64,000 nt of DNA from JANQPX01 sp041398025. Lineage in GTDB: Bacteria > Pseudomonadota > Alphaproteobacteria > Geminicoccales > Geminicoccaceae. The translations under genes and the position numbers were made by a program. Location: NCBI GenBank assembly GCA_041398025.1, contig JAWKVM010000009.1, positions 62,001-126,000 of the forward strand. The letters are read 5' to 3'. The number at the start of each line of letters is the position of its first letter. Positions within the stretch are counted from its first letter, which is position 1. The notes beneath the pieces were generated by a model. The model was not told where the DNA came from, searched no databases, and saw only the letters and a list, made by a program, of their open reading frames with translations. Of this stretch, positions 38,326 to 47,524 are shown in pieces.

Positions 38326-39639
38326 ATGCGGTCCGATCCATCGCCTCCGCCTATCTCCGCCGTCGATGGTGCGATAGAAACGCCCGACGAGGATATCGTC
38401 TTGGCCATCGACTGCGGAAGGACGGTCTTGGACACCAGCAGTGCGGCGAGCGCGAGGAAAGGTCGAGGCGGCCTTCGGGCGATACCCAGGAGCATCTGGG
38501 CGCTCGGCCTGGTCAGCCTGTTCATGGATGCGTCCTCGGAGCTGATCCACAGCCTGCTGCCGCTGTTCATGACCACCGTGCTCGGCACCAGCGTGCTGGT
38601 GGTCGGGCTGATCGAAGGCATCGCCGAGGCGACGGCCTCGATCGTCAAGGTGTTTTCAGGCGCGCTCAGCGACTATCTGGGCAGGCGAAAGCTCCTGACC
38701 GTCATCGGCTATGGCCTGGCGGCGCTGACCAAGCCGCTGTTTCCGCTCGCGGGCTCCGCCGGCATGGTGCTGAGCGCGCGCTTTCTCGACCGCATCGGCA
38801 AGGGCATCCGCGGAGCACCGCGGGATGCGCTGATCGGCGACATCGCGCCGCCTGATCTGCGCGGCGCCAGCTACGGGCTTCGCCAGGCGCTGGATACAGC
38901 GGGCGCCTTTGCCGGCCCGCTGCTCGCCATCGGCCTGATGATGCTGCTGGCCGGCGACATCCGCGCGGTCTTCTGGATCGCGGTCATCCCCGCCTTCATC
39001 GCCCTTGCCGTGCTGATCGTCGGCGTCAGAGAACCCGAGAGCCACGCCGCAGCCGGGCCGAAGCGCTCGCCGATCCGGTTCGCCGAGCTCAAAGGCATCG
39101 GCAGTGCCTATTGGGGCGTCGTCGTCTTCGGAGCACTCCTGGCCCTCGCCCGCTTCAGCGAAGCCTTTCTCCTGCTGCGCGCCGATTCCGTCGGCCTCGC
39201 CATCGCCTTCGCGCCGCTGGTCATGGTGGTGATGAATCTGGTCTATGCGCTCTCCGCCTATCCGGCGGGCGCGCTTTCCGACCGGATGGACCGCAGGAGC
39301 GTGATCGCGATCGGCTGCACCCTTCTGATCATCGCCGATCTGCTGCTCGCCCTCGCCGGCGGTCCGGCCGCGATGCTGGCGGGCGTGGCCGTCTGGGGGC
39401 TGCATATGGGGCTGACCCAGGGGCTGCTTGCCGCCATGATCGCCGATGCCGCACCACCCGATCTGCGCGGTACGGCGTTCGGCGTGTTCAACCTGATCTC
39501 GGGCGTCGCCATGCTGATCGCGAGCCTGCTCGCGGGCTGGCTCTGGCAGGTCCAGGGACCGGCGGCGACCTTTCTTGCCGGCGCCGCCCTCACCGCCCTC
39601 GCCCTCCTCTGCCTCGCCGCGATCGCCCGCCAGCCTTAG
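38326..39639 (+). CDS. MFS transporter
   Basis: A major facilitator with 11-12 predicted helices. Conserved pieces are WALGLVSLFMDASSELIHSLLPLF at the first helix (around residues 58-81), the loop 2-3 signature GALSDYLGRRK, RFLDRIGKGIRGAPRDALIG, and the second-half loop GALSDRMDRRS. The first 50 or so residues (Pro- and Asp-rich) are unusual. A TTG at 38428, preceded by GGAAGGA, may be the true start. Proteins of this branch are annotated as drug or metal efflux pumps; the substrate is unknown. Confidence 0.9.
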   Translation: MRSDPSPPPISAVDGAIETPDEDIVLAIDCGRTVLDTSSAASARKGRGGLRAIPRSIWALGLVSLFMDASSELIHSLLPLFMTTVLGTSVLVVGLIEGIAEATASIVKVFSGALSDYLGRRKLLTVIGYGLAALTKPLFPLAGSAGMVLSARFLDRIGKGIRGAPRDALIGDIAPPDLRGASYGLRQALDTAGAFAGPLLAIGLMMLLAGDIRAVFWIAVIPAFIALAVLIVGVREPESHAAAGPKRSPIRFAELKGIGSAYWGVVVFGALLALARFSEAFLLLRADSVGLAIAFAPLVMVVMNLVYALSAYPAGALSDRMDRRSVIAIGCTLLIIADLLLALAGGPAAMLAGVAVWGLHMGLTQGLLAAMIADAAPPDLRGTAFGVFNLISGVAMLIASLLAGWLWQVQGPAATFLAGAALTALALLCLAAIARQP

Positions 39640-39757
39640 TCCAGGCTAGCATGGTCACCCTGGCCGGCCTGCATGGGCCTGCCATGATCGCCCGAAGCCT
39701 CTCCCATCGGGAACAGCCGGTACTCGCCGGATCACTTGGCCTTGTCACAGGCGCCGA

Positions 39758-41155
39758 TCAGCTGAGCGGTGCCGCGACTTTCTCGAATGCCAGGCGCAGG
39801 CGCGCACCACCGCCGGGCGCGTCCTCGATCGCTGCCGAGCCGCCCATGGCGCGCATCGCCTCGGCGACGATCGCGAGGCCGAGGCCGGCGCCGGAGGCGG
39901 CGCATGGGCCGGGCTTCGCTCCCGCCGCCTGCTCGGCGCCACGCCAGAAGCGGCGAAAGGCGCCGGCACGCTGCTCGGCGGGAATGCCGGGACCGTGGTC
40001 GGTCACGGTGAGGGCGCCCTCCTTCGTCACCGCGACCTCGATCGGCGTTCCTGTGGGCGTGTAGTTCATCGCATTGTCGAGCAGGTTGAGAATGGCGGTC
40101 TCGGCCGCGGCCGGTGCCGCCCGCACCCAGACCGGGCCGGCGGCGCCGCCAAGCTCGAGGGCGCGGCCATCGCGGACGGCGCGGGGGGCGATGCTGGCGA
40201 TCGCGTCTTCGGCCGCGGCGCGCAGGTCGAGCGGCGTCTCCAGGTCGAGCGGGGCGGCGTCCAGCCGCGCCGCGGCCAGGAGCTGCTCGATCAGGCGATT
40301 GAGGCGATCGACGTCCTTCAGCAATGCTGCGCGGGCCGCGCCGTCCTCGATCTGCTCGATGCGCGCGGTCAGCACGGCGAGCGGCGTTCTGAGCTCATGG
40401 GCGGCATCCGCGGTGAAGCGGCGCTGCATGGCGAAGCCCTGCTCGAGGCGCTCCAGGGCCTGATTGACCGCGCTCACCAGCGGCTCGACCTCGCGCGGCA
40501 ATGTGCTGGCGCGCAGTCGAACATCGGTGCGCTCCGGCGCGATCAGCATGGCTTCCGCGGACAGCTTCTGCAGGGGCGCCATGCTGCTGCGGATCGTGCG
40601 CACGCCCACCAGGAGGGCGACCAGCACGACAGGCACCAGCCAGACGGCGCTCTCGCCGATGAACTCCCGGATCAGGCTGTCGGAGAGCACGTCGTGATGA
40701 ATGTCGTCGCCCTGGGCGACCGCGATGACGTAGTCCGCCTTCGTCAGGGCATAGCCGTGATAGGGCTGATCGGCGGGCGCATCCAGACGGAAGAAATCCG
40801 GCAGCGGACCGGTCGGCAAATGCCCCGCGAGCAGCCCGCCCGCAGCCCGGCTCGACGCGAGCACGATCTTGCGGTCGGCGTCGTAGAGGGCGAAGAGGTA
40901 GCCGTCGCCCCAGCGGCGGTAGCCGGCGAGCAGGGCCTCGTCGGGCTCGAGCGCCAACCCGCCGTCCGGCCGCTCCACCAGCATCCTGGCGACATCGCCC
41001 GCCTGCGCCTGGAGCGAGCGGTCGCGCAGCGAGCCGAAGGCGCTGACCGCCTTCCAGACCAGCCCGCCGGTCATGATCAGGGCGCCGGCGAGAAAGATGA
41101 GGGCGAGCCGGAGGACGAGCCTGCCCTGCAGCGAGTAGACCCGGCTTTCAGCCAT
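39758..41155 (-). CDS. PmrB/QseC-like sensor histidine kinase
   Basis: A 465-residue kinase: membrane helix at residues 14-35, periplasmic domain to about residue 168, second helix at 170-188, HAMP-like linker, then QRRFTADAAHELRTPLAVL with phospho-acceptor H253 (the motif typical of the QseC/PmrB branch), and an ATPase domain with NLLDNAMNYTPTG, DHGPGIPAEQR and GAGLGLAIV. Its start overlaps the stop of the regulator gene by 8 bases. The pair is divergent from the LTA-synthase-like and PAP2 genes, its likely targets. Confidence 0.94.
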   Translation of the reverse strand: MAESRVYSLQGRLVLRLALIFLAGALIMTGGLVWKAVSAFGSLRDRSLQAQAGDVARMLVERPDGGLALEPDEALLAGYRRWGDGYLFALYDADRKIVLASSRAAGGLLAGHLPTGPLPDFFRLDAPADQPYHGYALTKADYVIAVAQGDDIHHDVLSDSLIREFIGESAVWLVPVVLVALLVGVRTIRSSMAPLQKLSAEAMLIAPERTDVRLRASTLPREVEPLVSAVNQALERLEQGFAMQRRFTADAAHELRTPLAVLTARIEQIEDGAARAALLKDVDRLNRLIEQLLAAARLDAAPLDLETPLDLRAAAEDAIASIAPRAVRDGRALELGGAAGPVWVRAAPAAAETAILNLLDNAMNYTPTGTPIEVAVTKEGALTVTDHGPGIPAEQRAGAFRRFWRGAEQAAGAKPGPCAASGAGLGLAIVAEAMRAMGGSAAIEDAPGGGARLRLAFEKVAAPLS

Positions 41156-41831
41156 GGTCGCCGGCTTTGGTCATCAGATAGCCGACGCCGCGGATGGTGG
41201 CGATCACCGCCTCGGCGCCGGCCTTCTCGAGCGTCTTTCTCAGGCGGTGCACGCTGACCTCGATCGCGTTCGGTGTGACCTCCTGGTCGAACGCGTAGAG
41301 GCTGTCCTCGAGCGACGACTTGCTGACCACCTGGCCCTGGCGGCGAAGCAGGGTCTCGACCAGCGCGGTCTCGCGCCGCGCCAGCGGCACGGGCGCGTCG
41401 CCGACCGAGAGCTGGCCGCTCGCCGTGTCGAGGGCGAGATTGCCGAGGGTCAGCCTCGCCCCGAGCGCCTGCCCCGGCCGGCGCAGCAGCGCCTTGATGC
41501 GCGCCACCAGCTCGTCGAAATAGAAGGGCTTCATCAGATAGTCGTCGGCGCCGCCATTCAGGCCGAGCACCCGATCCTCAGGCGCATCGCGCGCCGTCAG
41601 AACAAGGATCGGCAGGCTGCTGCCTTCGGCGCGAAGCGCCTTGAGCAGCGTAAGGCCGTCGCCGTCCGGCAGGCCGAGATCAAGGACCAGCGCATCATAG
41701 TCGGCGACCGCCAGCGCCTCCTCGCCATCCCCCTTGGTCTCGAACCGATCGACCGCGAAACCGGCCTTGGCAAGCCCGCTCTCGACCAGCTTACCGAGTT
41801 CGACCTCGTCCTCAATCACCAGGACACGCAT
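41148..41831 (-). CDS. PmrA/QseB-like response regulator
   Basis: A 227-residue OmpR-class regulator with receiver D51 (LVLDLGLPDGDG), conserved Lys in YLMKPFYFDELVARI and a C-terminal winged helix with NAIEVSVHRLRKTLEKAG and TIRGVGYLM, typical of the PmrA/QseB group. PmrA-type regulators bind direct repeats with an 11-base period; such a repeat (41850-41866) lies 19 bases upstream of the start codon, hinting at autoregulation plus control of the divergent envelope genes. Confidence 0.94.
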   Translation of the reverse strand: MRVLVIEDEVELGKLVESGLAKAGFAVDRFETKGDGEEALAVADYDALVLDLGLPDGDGLTLLKALRAEGSSLPILVLTARDAPEDRVLGLNGGADDYLMKPFYFDELVARIKALLRRPGQALGARLTLGNLALDTASGQLSVGDAPVPLARRETALVETLLRRQGQVVSKSSLEDSLYAFDQEVTPNAIEVSVHRLRKTLEKAGAEAVIATIRGVGYLMTKAGDHG

Positions 41832-41849
41832 GTCACGCCATCCCGCCTT

Positions 41850-41866
41850 CGTAAGCTAACCGTAAG
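41850..41866 (-). promoter_or_regulatory. PmrA-box-like direct repeat
   Basis: On the minus strand CTTACG occurs twice with five bases between (CTTACGGTTAGCTTACG), an 11-base period. The known PmrA/BasR box is two CTTAAT-like half sites with the same 5-base spacing. It lies in the 83-base divergent interval between the regulator gene and the LTA-synthase-like gene. Binding by the neighbouring regulator is inference. Confidence 0.55.
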
Positions 41867-41914
41867 AAATCATCGGCTAAGTGCCGGCAGACCTTATCGG
41901 GAGTTTCCGCGTCC

Positions 41915-43924
41915 ATGCCAAGCGCCGCGTCGCCGCAGCCACCATCCCGCTACGCTCTCGGCCGTTTCGCAATCGTCATCCCGATGAGCGCCGTCTTTCT
42001 CGCGACCTTCGCAGCGCTGCGGCTGGTGCTGCTCACGTTCGCCTGGCCCTCGATCGACCACGATGCTGGCGCGCTGCTCCGCCTGTTCGCCGTCGGCCTC
42101 GTCTACGATCTCGCCTTTCTCGCCTATGTCCTGATTCCGATTTCCCTCTATTTGCTTCTCCTCCCCGAGCGCCTGTGGCACAGTCGGGCAAACCGCTATC
42201 TGGTGCACGCGGTCGCCGCCCTTTCGATCCTCGCGCTCGGCTTCGGCACGATCGCCGAGATCCTGTTCTGGAACGAGTTCGAGACCCGCTTCAACTTCAT
42301 CGCGGTCGACTATCTGATCTACCGCCGCGAGGTTACCGAGAACGTCCTGGAGTCCTATCCCGTGGCCGCCCTGGTCGCGGCCCTCGTGGTGGCGACAGCT
42401 CTGGTCTACTGGCGCGTCCGCCCCCGGCTCGATGCAGCACTGGCCGCGCCCGATCGCCGGCCAAAGCGCCTCGCCCTCGGCCTCGCCTGCCTCGCTCTGC
42501 CCACCCTCGCCTTTCTGCTGGTCGGGCAGACTCTGCGCTCGTCGATCCCGAACAACTACCAGGAGGAGGTCGCGAGCAACGGCCCCTACCAGCTCGTCGC
42601 CGCCTTCCGCAACAACGAGCTCGATTTTTTCCAGCTCTACGCGACCTTGGGCGAGCAAAGGCTGGGCCCGATCCTGAAAAGCGCGCTGGCCGAGCCCGCC
42701 GCCAGCTTTCGCTCCGATCAGCCCTACGACATCCACCGCTGGATCAGTCATCCCGGTCCGCCGGAACACCTGAACGTCGTGCTGATCATGGTCGAGAGCC
42801 TGGGCACCGATTTTCTCGGCATTTACGGCAACCCGCACCACCTGACGCCGCGCCTCGACCAGCTCGCCGGGGACTCCCTCCGCTTCGATCGCTTCTTCGC
42901 CACCGGCACGCGCACCGTGCGCGGCCTGGAGGCGGTCACGCTCTCGATCCCGCCGACGCCCGGCCAGTCGATCGTCAAGCGCCTCGGCCGCGAGAGCGGA
43001 TTCTGGTCGCTCGGCAACCTGCTCGATCAGCAGGGCTACGCGAGCAGCTTCATCTATGGCGGGCGCGGCTATTTCGACAACATGAACGCCTTTTTCGCCG
43101 GCAATGGCTATCACGTGGTCGACTACAGCGCGGCGCCCACCGACAAAATCCACTTCGCCAATGCCTGGGGCATGGCGGACGAGGATCTCTACAGCCTCGC
43201 TCTGGAGCAGGCGGACCGCGCCGCCGCGTCGAACAAACCCTTCTTCTTCCACATCATGACCACGTCCAACCACCGGCCCTACACCTACCCGGACGACCGC
43301 ATCGACATCCCGTCCGGCAGCGGCCGGCGGGGTGCGGTCAAATATACCGACTGGGCGATCGGTGATTTTCTCGACCGGGCAAAGGACAAGCCCTGGTTCG
43401 ACGACACGGTTTTCGTGATCCTCGGCGATCACACCGCGGGCTCCGCCGGCAAGTCGGACCTGCCGGTCGAGCGCTATCGGATTCCGCTCCTGATCTACAG
43501 CCCGAAGCACGTGACGCCCGGGCGCATCGAGACCGTCTCCAGCCAGATCGACGTCGCGCCGACCCTGCTTGCCCTGCTCGGCATGAGCTACGAGTCCGCG
43601 TTTTTCGGCAAGGACATCCTCGCCATGGCCGAGGGGGACGGCCGCGCCCTGATCGGCACCTATCAGGCCCTCGGCCTCTACGAGGCCGGCAAGCTCGCCA
43701 TTCTCCGGCCGCAGCGGCAGATGCTGCAGCAGGCTGACCCGGAGAAGGGAGACGAGGCGCCGCCGGCCGTCCCGAGCTCGGAAGACGATCCCGAAATCGA
43801 ACGTGCCATCGCCTTCTACCAGGCGGCCGCCAATATCTACGCCCATCGTCTGAATGCCTGGCCGGAACAGGACCCGGCACCTTCGACGCCGCCTGTCGCC
43901 CTCCACGACCAGCGACGGGAATGA
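41915..43924 (+). CDS. LTA synthase family sulfatase-fold membrane enzyme
   Basis: The 669-residue protein has five membrane helices in the first 205 residues and a periplasmic sulfatase-fold domain. Metal-binding and catalytic motifs are VLIMVESLGTDFLGIYG (E294), GTRTVRGLEA (T334, the likely nucleophile) and VFVILGDHTAGSAGKSDLP. Family members include LtaS, OpgB/MdoB and other phosphoglycerol or phosphoethanolamine transferases. The FATGTRTVRGLEAVTLSIPP block is nearer the proteobacterial OpgB-like group. It overlaps the PAP2 gene by ATGA and is divergent from a PmrAB-like system, so head-group transfer to lipid A, glucans or another envelope acceptor is likely. Confidence 0.93.
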   Translation: MPSAASPQPPSRYALGRFAIVIPMSAVFLATFAALRLVLLTFAWPSIDHDAGALLRLFAVGLVYDLAFLAYVLIPISLYLLLLPERLWHSRANRYLVHAVAALSILALGFGTIAEILFWNEFETRFNFIAVDYLIYRREVTENVLESYPVAALVAALVVATALVYWRVRPRLDAALAAPDRRPKRLALGLACLALPTLAFLLVGQTLRSSIPNNYQEEVASNGPYQLVAAFRNNELDFFQLYATLGEQRLGPILKSALAEPAASFRSDQPYDIHRWISHPGPPEHLNVVLIMVESLGTDFLGIYGNPHHLTPRLDQLAGDSLRFDRFFATGTRTVRGLEAVTLSIPPTPGQSIVKRLGRESGFWSLGNLLDQQGYASSFIYGGRGYFDNMNAFFAGNGYHVVDYSAAPTDKIHFANAWGMADEDLYSLALEQADRAAASNKPFFFHIMTTSNHRPYTYPDDRIDIPSGSGRRGAVKYTDWAIGDFLDRAKDKPWFDDTVFVILGDHTAGSAGKSDLPVERYRIPLLIYSPKHVTPGRIETVSSQIDVAPTLLALLGMSYESAFFGKDILAMAEGDGRALIGTYQALGLYEAGKLAILRPQRQMLQQADPEKGDEAPPAVPSSEDDPEIERAIAFYQAAANIYAHRLNAWPEQDPAPSTPPVALHDQRRE

Positions 43925-44661
43925 GGACCGTCGAGCCCGCGCTCGCGCCCACGGCCTGGCCAGCTCGGCGGCAGCGCCAGGATCTTATCGTCGGCCTCGC
44001 TTTGGTCACGCTCGCAGCCCTCGTCCAGACCTCGCCCTTCGACTTCTGGCTGGCCCATCGCGTCTATCAGTGGGAGGGAGATGGCTGGAGCTTGCGCCGC
44101 GCCTGGCTGCTCAAGGAGGTGATGCACGACGGCGTCAATCAGCTGGTCAAGGTCATGCAGATCGGCCTGGTTCTCCTGACCATCGCCGCCTTCACGCTCC
44201 GCCGCTTCGCCGGGCTCCCTGCCCGCGGCGTCACCGCCTGGCGCTGGCCGCTCCTCTACCTCGCTTCAGCGATGCCGGCCTGCGCGGCAATCGTCGGCCT
44301 GCTCAAGGCCTGGACCAACATGGATTGCCCCTATGATCTCGTCGGCTTCGGCGGCGATCGCCCCTTCGTCGGCCTGTTCGAGATCCGCCCCGAGGGCCTG
44401 CCGCGCGGCCGCTGCTTTCCCGGCGGCCATGCCAGCGGCGGCTACGGCTATCTCGGCCTCTATTTTCTCGGCCGCCGACATGGCCTGGCCCTGCCGGGAC
44501 TGCTCATCCCGCTTGTTGCGGGCGCCATCCTCGGCCTCACCCAGCAGCTGCGCGGCGCCCATTTCATGAGCCATGATCTCTGGACGCTCGCGATCTGCTG
44601 GTTCGTCTGCTGGGGTCTGAGCGAGCTTATGCTGCTCGGCGGCGGTCGGCGAAAGGCGTGA
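43921..44661 (+). CDS. PAP2-family phosphatase
   Basis: A 246-residue membrane phosphatase with about six helices. The three PAP2 signature regions are recognisable in variant form: KAWTNMDCPYDL (Lys retained, Cys in place of Arg before Pro), PGGHASGGY (in place of PSGH) and RGAHFMSHDLW with the catalytic His and Asp. This variant recurs in proteobacterial lipid phosphatases and phosphotransferases related to LpxT/LpxE. It is translationally coupled to the sulfatase-fold transferase, suggesting that one acts on the lipid by-product or substrate of the other. Confidence 0.92.
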   Translation: MRTVEPALAPTAWPARRQRQDLIVGLALVTLAALVQTSPFDFWLAHRVYQWEGDGWSLRRAWLLKEVMHDGVNQLVKVMQIGLVLLTIAAFTLRRFAGLPARGVTAWRWPLLYLASAMPACAAIVGLLKAWTNMDCPYDLVGFGGDRPFVGLFEIRPEGLPRGRCFPGGHASGGYGYLGLYFLGRRHGLALPGLLIPLVAGAILGLTQQLRGAHFMSHDLWTLAICWFVCWGLSELMLLGGGRRKA

Positions 44662-44691
44662 CCCCGACCGCCGCAAAGCGTTCCCAGCAGC

Positions 44692-46638
44692 TCAGGCCGC
44701 CGTCACCTGTGCCGATGGCGCATGCAGGGCCTGGTCCTGGGCGGTGCGCCGCCAGGCCGCCTCGATGATCATCTGCAGCAGGTCGGCATAGCGATGGCCG
44801 GCCATGCTCGCCATCAGGTTGACCTTGCCGTCCCAGCACCAGCCCGGGTTGGGATTGACTTCGAGCAGCTTGATCCGGCCCTGGGCATCGGCGCGAAAGT
44901 CGAAGCGGGCATAGTCACGGCAGCCGAGGCGCTCGAACAGGAGGGAGGACCAGGTCACGAGATTGCGCTGCTGCGCATTGCCGAGGGTCGCTTCCTTGTA
45001 CGCGATCTCGGTCCAGTAGGGTGAGGCGGGGTCCCATTTGGACTCGTAGCCGAGAATCTTCGGCAAGCCCTCGTCGAGCCCGCTATAGTCGACCTCGAGG
45101 ATCGGCAGGACGGTGAGCCCGAGGCCGGGATTGCCGATCAGGCTGACGCTGTATTCGGCGCCGGAAAGGAATTCCTGGACCAGCACCGGACGGCCGGGCA
45201 GCAGGTTTCGGAGCTCGTCCAGATAGGCGATCGCCTGCACCGGATCCTGGACCACCGCCTCCTTGGTGATGCCGATGCTGCTGTCGCCGAGGCAGGGCTT
45301 GATCAGGGCTGGGAAGATCGAGGGGATGGTCGCCGCCTGGTCGTCGGCGGCGAAATAGGTCTCGAGCGGCACGGGGACATCGGCGGCCGCCGCGATCGCT
45401 CTGACCAGCGCCTTGTTGTAGCAAAGGCCGAGGGCGGCGGGACCGGCACCGCTATAGGGAATGCCCAGCATCTCCAGCATGGCCGGGACGTGCAGCTCCA
45501 TCAGGGCGTCGTTGTTGTAGCCCTCGTCGCAGAGATTGAGCACGAAGCCCGGGCGCCGGCTTTTGAGGTCGGCCATGAGCGAGGCGTGGTTGTCGAGATA
45601 GCTCGCCTTGATCCCCGGAATCTCGGCGAGCGCCGCCTTCAGCCGGTCGACCGTGGCGAGATCGTCCTGGTTGAACACGCCTTCGAGCTTCACGCTGTCG
45701 GGCAGGCGCGGATCGCCCAGGACCACGGTGACCTCGGCCGGCCGTTCCGCCTTGCCGCGTCTCTTGGCGATGATCCGAGGCGCCTGGCAGGTCAGGAAAA
45801 AGCGGCGGGCCATCATGCCGAGATCGGCGCCGCGATCGGACTGGCCTTCGATCACCTCGTGAAAGCGGATCGCCTCGAAGCCCGCCTTGTCCAGGAGCTC
45901 GCGAATGCGCTCCCTCGAATAGAGCCGCTCGGCGTAGAACTGATCGGCGATCACGCCGCGCTCGGCATGCACCACCACCTCGCGCGAGATCAGCCGGTCG
46001 CCGTCGCCGGAGAGCGAGCGCTCGCGGCAGACGAACTGGTTCTGGTCGATCCATTCCCAGGAGCGCGGCTCGAAATTCTGGCGCATCCAGTCACCGTCGG
46101 TGAGGTCGATCGCGAGCCGGCCTTTCGACGCCAGCGCCCGCTTGACCGCGGTGAGCACGCCGAGATCGTCCTCCTCGCGATCGAAATAGCCGAAGGAATT
46201 GCCCATCATCACGACCACGTCGAAGCTGTGCTCGGGCACCGAGACCTTGCGCGCATCGCCTTCCCGGAACTTGACGTCGAGCCCCGCCTGCCGGGCCCGT
46301 TTGCGCGCGAGCCGGATCAGATAGCCGGAGCGGTCGATGCCGGTGAGCTTGCGAAAGCCGCGCCGCGCCAGCTCCAGACAGTGGCGGCCCTGGCCGCAGC
46401 AGAGATCGAGCAAGCGATCATTGGGCTCGAGGCCAAGGCTCTGGATCAGGACATCGACCTCGGCCGCGGTCGCCGTCTCGTTCTCGACCACGTCGCCGTC
46501 GGTCTTGAGATAGACGGCGTTGAACAGGCTTCGCCACCATTCGGACGGCAGATGGCGTTCCAGGTCGGAGATCGGGCCGAGGGTGCGGGATGGTGCAGCC
46601 GATAGGTCGACCGGCGTCGCCTTGGGTGTCGTGTTCAT
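44692..46638 (-). CDS. Methyltransferase / ATP-grasp (D-Ala-D-Ala ligase-like) fusion protein
   Basis: About 648 residues with two catalytic modules. The N-terminal half is a class I methyltransferase (LLDLCCGQGRHCLELARRG near residue 76, GIDRSGYL, VVMMGNSFGYF). From about residue 310 a D-alanine-ligase-like module begins (EVTVVLGDPRLP), with GYNNDALMELHVPAMLEMLG, GIPYSGAGPAALGLCYNKAL, LIKPCLGDSSIGI, VLVQEFLSGAEYSVSLIG and the metal site LLEVNPNPGWCWDGKVNLMA. All expected ATP-grasp residues appear present. A GTG 39 bases upstream is an alternative start. The gene is alone and convergent with the PAP2 gene. The product is unknown; a methylated peptide-like metabolite is one idea. Confidence 0.88.
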   Translation of the reverse strand: MNTTPKATPVDLSAAPSRTLGPISDLERHLPSEWWRSLFNAVYLKTDGDVVENETATAAEVDVLIQSLGLEPNDRLLDLCCGQGRHCLELARRGFRKLTGIDRSGYLIRLARKRARQAGLDVKFREGDARKVSVPEHSFDVVVMMGNSFGYFDREEDDLGVLTAVKRALASKGRLAIDLTDGDWMRQNFEPRSWEWIDQNQFVCRERSLSGDGDRLISREVVVHAERGVIADQFYAERLYSRERIRELLDKAGFEAIRFHEVIEGQSDRGADLGMMARRFFLTCQAPRIIAKRRGKAERPAEVTVVLGDPRLPDSVKLEGVFNQDDLATVDRLKAALAEIPGIKASYLDNHASLMADLKSRRPGFVLNLCDEGYNNDALMELHVPAMLEMLGIPYSGAGPAALGLCYNKALVRAIAAAADVPVPLETYFAADDQAATIPSIFPALIKPCLGDSSIGITKEAVVQDPVQAIAYLDELRNLLPGRPVLVQEFLSGAEYSVSLIGNPGLGLTVLPILEVDYSGLDEGLPKILGYESKWDPASPYWTEIAYKEATLGNAQQRNLVTWSSLLFERLGCRDYARFDFRADAQGRIKLLEVNPNPGWCWDGKVNLMASMAGHRYADLLQMIIEAAWRRTAQDQALHAPSAQVTAA

Positions 46639-47084
46639 GAGGGCAGATCTCGTAGGATCGGGCGAGCGGCGGTTCACCGGCTGCGCCCAGGGTTTCGTGC
46701 AGTGGGTTCATGGCTTCTGTGGAAACGCGCCGTGAGCGAACCTGCGAGGAGAATGCTGACGGCGCCAGCACGGACCGGAAGCATGGGTTCGATCATCGGT
46801 TCGGCGGGCCCGCTCCTAGGGATCGCAGATGACTCACAGGCGAAGCAGGTGTTCTACGCCCAAGTTGATGCGGATTCTTGCCATTCAACGACCTGGATAG
46901 TTCGCATAGGCGTCATTCTTGGCGCCGGCGGCCGGCATCGTTGTCGCGGACATTGACCATGATTGCAACGATGAAATGAACGTCGAACCGATCGGACAGC
47001 GACGGCTTCGGCATGTCGGTGCTTCAGGATCTGCCGCCCGCCTGGACGGGCGATCGACCTCCTCTTGAATCGACGGCAGATGCC
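46639..47084. other. Intergenic region without recognisable genes
   Basis: This stretch of about 450 bases between two minus-strand genes contains short chance frames only. I find no hairpin with a T-run, no tRNA and no repeat shared with other parts of the window. It must hold the promoter of the fusion gene. Confidence 0.4.
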
Positions 47085-47321
47085 TCAGGCGTCGGCCATC
47101 TCCTTGCTGACATCCCGTTCGATATCGCAGCCGGCGGTGCGCGCGAGCAGCATCATCGACTCGAGGATATGGGCCATCCGCTCGCTCTCAGGCAGCTCCT
47201 GGATTTTGAGGCCGGCGAGATAGACCCCTGCGCCTGCCGTGGTCATATCGTCGAAGCCCTCGGCGAGCGAGTCCATCTTTTCGGCAAGCGCGACCATCTG
47301 ACCATCGCGTTTATCCAGCAT
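47085..47321 (-). CDS. Small hypothetical protein
   Basis: A 78-residue, mostly helical, acidic protein (MLDKRDGQMVALAEKMDSLA onward) with a very strong ribosome site (GGGGAGGATGAGGG) just before the ATG. That, together with plausible codon use, makes it likely to be real. Heptad-like hydrophobic spacing suggests a helical bundle or coiled coil. No family is recognised and the neighbours give no clue. Confidence 0.6.
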   Translation of the reverse strand: MLDKRDGQMVALAEKMDSLAEGFDDMTTAGAGVYLAGLKIQELPESERMAHILESMMLLARTAGCDIERDVSKEMADA

Positions 47322-47524
47322 CCCTCATCCTCCCCTGTTGGCGCCAAGCGACGGACTTTCCTTCCTTAGTTCAGATGGGCGCATCTGGCGCCGGCGACCA
47401 GGGAGGCCCCTCCCGAAGGAAGAACCGCCAAGCGTTCGTCGCGATCGCGGCGTCGCGAACAGGGCGTGCGACCACACCGACCTGCGAGCCAGCCTCTCGA
47501 TGCCGCTCGCCGATGCCGGTCAGC

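Noticed and set aside
39640..39757. Terminator between the convergent MFS and kinase genes
   Set aside because: No stem with a T-run on either strand.
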